Positions 6,369-8,922 of a DNA stretch of 8,922 bases are shown here, in pieces. The DNA is taken from positions 1-8,922 of the forward strand of contig CAIJFC010000031.1 of assembly GCA_903819815.1 (NCBI GenBank), written 5' to 3'. The notes beneath the pieces were generated by a model. The model was not told the DNA's origin, made no database searches, and saw nothing but the letters and a program-made list of their open reading frames with translations. Each line of letters opens with the position of its first letter. The first letter of the stretch is position 1. The translations under genes were made by a program, and so were the position numbers. The DNA comes from an uncultured Bacteroidota bacterium (GTDB taxonomy: Bacteria; Bacteroidota; Bacteroidia; Flavobacteriales; Flavobacteriaceae).

Positions 6369-7679
6369 TTACTTGGCATCATCATTCCACATTTCTCTGA
6401 CGGTTACGAATTTTCCATTTACTTTCTTCCAAATAGTAATGTATTTTCCTGTGCTTTTTACTTTTCCTGATGCATCTTTTCGAATTGTTTTTCCAACTTC
6501 GGTAACGGTGTTTTCATCGCCAAAAACATCAGTAGTTTCGCTGGTATTAGTAATTCCCTTTTTCTTGTTAGCTTGTTCCGTTTCCATTTCTTTTTTAATA
6601 GCCTCTTTCCCTGAAATGATTGTTTGATTGTTTGGAAGTCGTATTGCATCATCAGCATAAAGGGTTATCAAGTTATTTAAATCACCAGCATTGTAATAGG
6701 TGTCATAGCTTTTTTCTAATGCTATAATTTCTGCTTTAATTGCAGCCATTTTTTCTTCTTTAGAAACATATTTTACATCTTTCCCAAAGCTATTAACACT
6801 TGTTATTTTTCCATTTAAATCATAAGAATATTGAACAAATTGATCTCTATTCCCTATAGTCCCATCTTTCATTTCCCACTTTACTGTTGCACTAACCATT
6901 ATTCCAGAAACTGGGTCTGTATCAGAAATTTTAAAAGGTAAAATTCCGTTAATTTTCCAGTTTACGGATTTTGTATTATCAAAATATTTGATCCAATTTT
7001 TATTTGATATTTTTTCAAACTTTCCGTTGGAATGATAGTATTTTAAAGAATCTGCAAAAAACTTAGAATAAGCCTCACCATCCATTTTGTTGAAAGCAAC
7101 CGCCATTTTTTCAATTGTTTCAACTTCCCCTCTATTAGAAAAGGTAAAAGTGGCAGTACTGTCTTTCATAAAAAATTTTCCGCCATCTGATAAGCCAAAT
7201 TCATTCGTTTTAGGAACATTTTGAAATTGCAAAAAGTCGCTTATTTTTCCAGCTTTGTTGATGGTAAAAATTTCAAACAAATATAATTTTTGTTTAGACC
7301 CATTTTTCCATTCTCGATCTTCTTGTGAGATTGAAAAAACAAGATCTTCATTAGACCCTTTAATTCTAAGTGGAAACATTGCAAAGGGTTGTTGGTTTAA
7401 TGATTTCATTGACTTGTGCCAATTGTTACTGAAATCTCCTGTTTCTTTAATCATTTTATCCGAGTAAAAAGACAAATCTTTCTTAGCATCGTTAGAATTG
7501 TATGCTTTCATGCTTTCTAAAACCACTTTCATTGCTTTGTCACTACCTAAAACATACGTTTTATTTTTGTCTTTACCATCTTGAAATATTTTTCCGGCTG
7601 AAGCAACGTTTTGACCAATTACAACAGTTGAAAATGCCAAAAGGATAAATGCTGAAATATTTTTGATTGTTAATTTCAT
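6369..7679 (-). CDS. Secreted protein with three predicted NTF2-like domains
   Basis: This 436-aa protein starts with a Sec signal peptide: a basic start, then a hydrophobic core 'FILLAFSTVVIG', with likely cleavage near Gln23. No lipobox Cys is present, so it should be soluble in the periplasm or secreted. I read three NTF2-like units: about 47-160, 186-303 and 310-432. The last is the clearest, a DUF4440/SnoaL-type domain with 'LEKSYDTYYNAGDLNNLITLY', 'DDAIRLPN', an ISGKEAI loop and a final 'YITIWKKVNGKFVTVREMW'. The first two are more divergent but end in the same beta-strand pattern, ITINKAGKI and YSYDLNGKI, like the FDVDGKI of the neighbouring lipoprotein. Ligand and activity are unknown. 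It is the second gene of a minus-strand operon, 22 nt after the NTF2-like lipoprotein gene, and ends at the bidirectional terminator. The domain limits are my estimate. Confidence 0.85.
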   Translation of the reverse strand: MKLTIKNISAFILLAFSTVVIGQNVASAGKIFQDGKDKNKTYVLGSDKAMKVVLESMKAYNSNDAKKDLSFYSDKMIKETGDFSNNWHKSMKSLNQQPFAMFPLRIKGSNEDLVFSISQEDREWKNGSKQKLYLFEIFTINKAGKISDFLQFQNVPKTNEFGLSDGGKFFMKDSTATFTFSNRGEVETIEKMAVAFNKMDGEAYSKFFADSLKYYHSNGKFEKISNKNWIKYFDNTKSVNWKINGILPFKISDTDPVSGIMVSATVKWEMKDGTIGNRDQFVQYSYDLNGKITSVNSFGKDVKYVSKEEKMAAIKAEIIALEKSYDTYYNAGDLNNLITLYADDAIRLPNNQTIISGKEAIKKEMETEQANKKKGITNTSETTDVFGDENTVTEVGKTIRKDASGKVKSTGKYITIWKKVNGKFVTVREMWNDDAK

Positions 7680-7701
7680 TTTGATTGTTTTTAAATTTAA
7701 A

Positions 7702-8208
7702 TTATTTATTAGTTAAGTACATCATTAAACCTGTGAAATCGCCATAACCTTGTTGGAATAGAATTTTTCCATCTACATCAAAATCATAGGATTCATATAT
7801 TTTTAATCTACCTGATTTGGCTTCGGTAGAATCCGTTTTTTCGGCGCTAATTTCCCAAGTAGAATAAATACGTACAGATCCGTCAACTTTTTTTGTTAGT
7901 GAATTTACTCCTGGTAAAAAAACAGGTACGGAATCTAACAATTTAAAATTAAAATTTTTAAAATTTTCACGGTCTCCGATTTTAAATTGATCTAATGAAA
8001 GGGTGTCTTTGGCGCCGAACCAAGTATTCAATGATTTGAAATCTTTAGAAAATGAAGAGTAATCAATTTTTTCATTTTGAACGCCTTGTAGATACGTCAA
8101 AACAGTTTTAGAATTTTTCTCGAATGCTTCATTGGCAGCCGATTCGCTTTTTGGTTTACAAGACGCAAATAAAAGAGATACAAACAATACAGAATAAATT
8201 AATTTCAT
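7702..8208 (-). CDS. Small NTF2-like lipoprotein
   Basis: This 168-aa predicted lipoprotein has a signal peptide MKLIYSVLFVSLLFASC with lipobox FASC and acylated Cys17, then a polar linker 'KPKSESAANEAFEKNS'. The remainder (about 25-165) looks like one divergent NTF2-like domain: an N-terminal helix, then long strands SVRIYSTWEISA and GRLKIYESYDFDVDGKI, and an aromatic end 'GYGDFTGLMMYL'. The family call rests on this pattern and its partner gene, so it is less certain than the lipoprotein call. The frame extends to an ATG at 8271, but that adds 21 polar residues before the signal peptide and would begin upstream of the predicted transcription start, inside the -33 element, so 8208 is chosen. 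It is the first gene of the operon with the three-NTF2-domain protein, driven by the promoter at 8242-8271. Confidence 0.85.
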   Translation of the reverse strand: MKLIYSVLFVSLLFASCKPKSESAANEAFEKNSKTVLTYLQGVQNEKIDYSSFSKDFKSLNTWFGAKDTLSLDQFKIGDRENFKNFNFKLLDSVPVFLPGVNSLTKKVDGSVRIYSTWEISAEKTDSTEAKSGRLKIYESYDFDVDGKILFQQGYGDFTGLMMYLTNK

Positions 8209-8241
8209 AATAGAGGGTTTTAAATTAAAATTATTATTTAT

Positions 8242-8271
8242 CAAATGTAAACAATTACTTGTAAAAAACAA
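8242..8271 (-). promoter_or_regulatory. Bacteroidota-type promoter of the NTF2-like operon
   Basis: On the minus strand TTG (8271-8269) is followed by a 19-nt spacer and TACATTTG (8249-8242), a full match to the TTG / TAnnTTTG pattern. The spacer length equals that of the SnoaL-like gene promoter. Transcription would begin near 8235, about 27 nt before the ATG at 8208. Confidence 0.7.
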
Positions 8272-8282
8272 GTTATTGTTTA
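8248..8282. repeat. Inverted repeat overlapping promoter; candidate operator
   Basis: The left arm TAAACAATTACTTG (8248-8261) pairs with the right arm CAAGTTATTGTTTA (8269-8282) at 13 of 14 positions, around the 7-nt centre TAAAAAA. The dyad covers the whole -33 element and spacer and touches the -7 element of the NTF2-like operon promoter. A dimeric repressor bound there would block RNA polymerase. The hairpin would lie upstream of the predicted transcript start, so a DNA-level role is more likely than an RNA structure. The binding protein is unknown; the HxlR-type regulator nearby is one candidate. Confidence 0.6.
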
Positions 8283-8401
8283 ATTATTTGTTTGCTAAGA
8301 AATTGTTAACTTAAAAGGGAAACGGATAAAATTAATTTATAGGAATTCAGAAAATAAATAGGAAAGTAAAAGTATAGATATTAATTTTAACCTGTAAAAA
8401 C

Positions 8402-8428
8402 AAAAAAAAACCGACACTTTCGTATCGG
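8402..8428 (-). terminator. Orphan rho-independent terminator, minus strand
   Basis: Read on the minus strand, CCGATAC (8428-8422) pairs with GTGTCGG (8417-8411) as seven pairs including one U-G wobble, closed by a GAAA tetraloop, and followed directly by nine U residues (8410-8402). On the plus strand the wobble becomes a C-A mismatch and the T run is interrupted, so the structure fits leftward termination. No minus-strand gene lies to its right within the window: the adjacent gene at 8571 runs the other way. Confidence 0.7.
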
Positions 8429-8570
8429 GTTTTGTTTTGCTCCCCCTATTGGAGAAAGTTACAATTTTAACGCGATGATTACTTACTCAATTATTAGAAA
8501 ATCAAGGACATAGACAATTTTTATTTTATTTTTAATATATTTACAATTAAATAAATTAAACAAAATAATT

Positions 8571-8922
8571 ATGAAAAAAATTACACTCCTAATTATTTCA
8601 GTATTTTTAGCCGTTCAAACAATCAAAGCACAAGTTGTATTAGATACTAACGGAATTACCATTAAATGGACGGGCACAACAGTTCCGTCACCCTACTTTA
8701 TTCAAGCAAACCCAAGAGGAACAGGAATGGAATGGTTTGCTATTGTAAATAATTCAACTACTAGTAATATTACTAATTATGCTAATAATATTCCTTCTGG
8801 CATAAGTTATTTTACACCTCCAGGCAGTACAACACCAATTCCTTTTGATAATATTGTAACGACTCTTGTAACTAATACGATTAATTTGTTTTATCAAGCA
8901 GTAACTTTCAACCAACCAATTG
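8571..8922 (+). CDS. BspA-type (DUF285) surface protein, N-terminal part (3' partial)
   Basis: The frame is open from ATG at 8571 to the window end, giving 117 complete codons. A Sec signal peptide MKKITLLIISVFLAVQTIKA is followed by Gln21, with cleavage at or next to it. The mature start is rich in Thr, Asn, Ser and Pro. The visible end reads IPFDNIVTTLVTN, a short 'INLFYQAVT' segment, then FNQPI at residues 113-117. The 'MF..A..FNQPIGNW' type of unit is the hallmark of BspA-like leucine-rich repeats (DUF285, about 25 residues each), so this is most likely the first repeat of a long surface protein. In Flavobacteria such proteins often end in a type IX secretion sorting domain, which cannot be checked here. 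There is no Shine-Dalgarno site; the upstream leader is A-rich. No operon partner is seen. Confidence 0.85.
   Translation, partial: MKKITLLIISVFLAVQTIKAQVVLDTNGITIKWTGTTVPSPYFIQANPRGTGMEWFAIVNNSTTSNITNYANNIPSGISYFTPPGSTTPIPFDNIVTTLVTNTINLFYQAVTFNQPI

Larger units (their letters stand above)
8209..8570. other. Gene-free stretch between divergent genes
   Basis: No credible coding frame is seen on either strand in these 362 nt. From left to right it holds the leader and promoter of the minus-strand NTF2-like operon (to about 8271), a long inverted repeat (8248-8282), about 120 nt of AT-rich sequence without recognisable signals (8283-8400), an orphan hairpin terminator (8402-8428), and about 140 nt leading to the BspA-like gene. 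In that last part TATATTTA at 8536-8543 is a one-mismatch -7 candidate for the plus-strand gene, without a -33 TTG. Confidence 0.7.

Noticed and set aside
6373..6658. Plus- and minus-strand frames within the three-NTF2-domain gene (6373-6627 and 6458-6658)
   Set aside because: They overlap a well-supported coding frame with a clear DUF4440-type domain; the hydrophobic plus-strand product is an antisense artefact.
7255..7467. 70-codon plus-strand open frame
   Set aside because: Antisense to the three-NTF2-domain gene, with no promoter or domain.
8283..8400. Possible plus-strand small RNA ending at the hairpin near 8411-8428
   Set aside because: No TAnnTTTG promoter is found on the plus strand here, and the hairpin contains a C-A mismatch in that orientation.
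1..8922. CRISPR arrays, tRNA or rRNA genes, insertion sequences, integrase or toxin-antitoxin genes
   Set aside because: No regularly spaced repeats, tRNA-like folds, transposase motifs or terminal repeats were seen on reading through the window.

Overview
The window looks like a chromosomal segment of a Flavobacterium-type member of the Bacteroidota. The DNA is AT-rich and genes lack Shine-Dalgarno sites. The best promoters have the Bacteroidota form TTG-N19-TAnnTTTG. Short lipoprotein signal peptides are present, and the right edge opens a BspA-type (DUF285) surface protein. The organism assignment is inferred from these traits, not from a database match.

Left block (1-3441, plus strand): four closely spaced co-directional genes, gaps 12-23 nt, probably one operon. 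They are a YdhF-like aldo/keto reductase (5' end outside the window), a YdfG-like short-chain dehydrogenase starting at TTG, a protein with a Schlafen-type AlbA_2 domain, and a PPP-type metallophosphoesterase. The operon runs convergently, with only 12 nt between stop codons, into an ALDH7-family aldehyde dehydrogenase (3454-5007, minus), probably the piperideine-6-carboxylate dehydrogenase of lysine degradation.

Middle block (5071-8208): a cluster of exported NTF2-like proteins around an HxlR-type regulator. A SnoaL-like lipoprotein gene (minus) is divergent from the HxlR gene (plus). The HxlR gene converges, across a perfect bidirectional terminator, on a two-gene minus-strand operon: an NTF2-like lipoprotein followed by a secreted protein that appears to contain three NTF2-like domains. 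The operon promoter is overlaid by a 14-bp-arm inverted repeat that looks like an operator. By this reading the three proteins carry five NTF2-like modules, all predicted to be in the cell envelope. Their ligand is unknown.

Right block (8209-8922): a 362-nt gene-free stretch holding the operon promoter with its dyad and an orphan hairpin terminator whose structure fits only the minus strand. The start of a secreted BspA-like repeat protein follows and runs off the window. Nothing here is a recognised defence or mobile system. The most unusual parts are the NTF2-like/HxlR cluster, the operator-like dyad and the orphan terminator.
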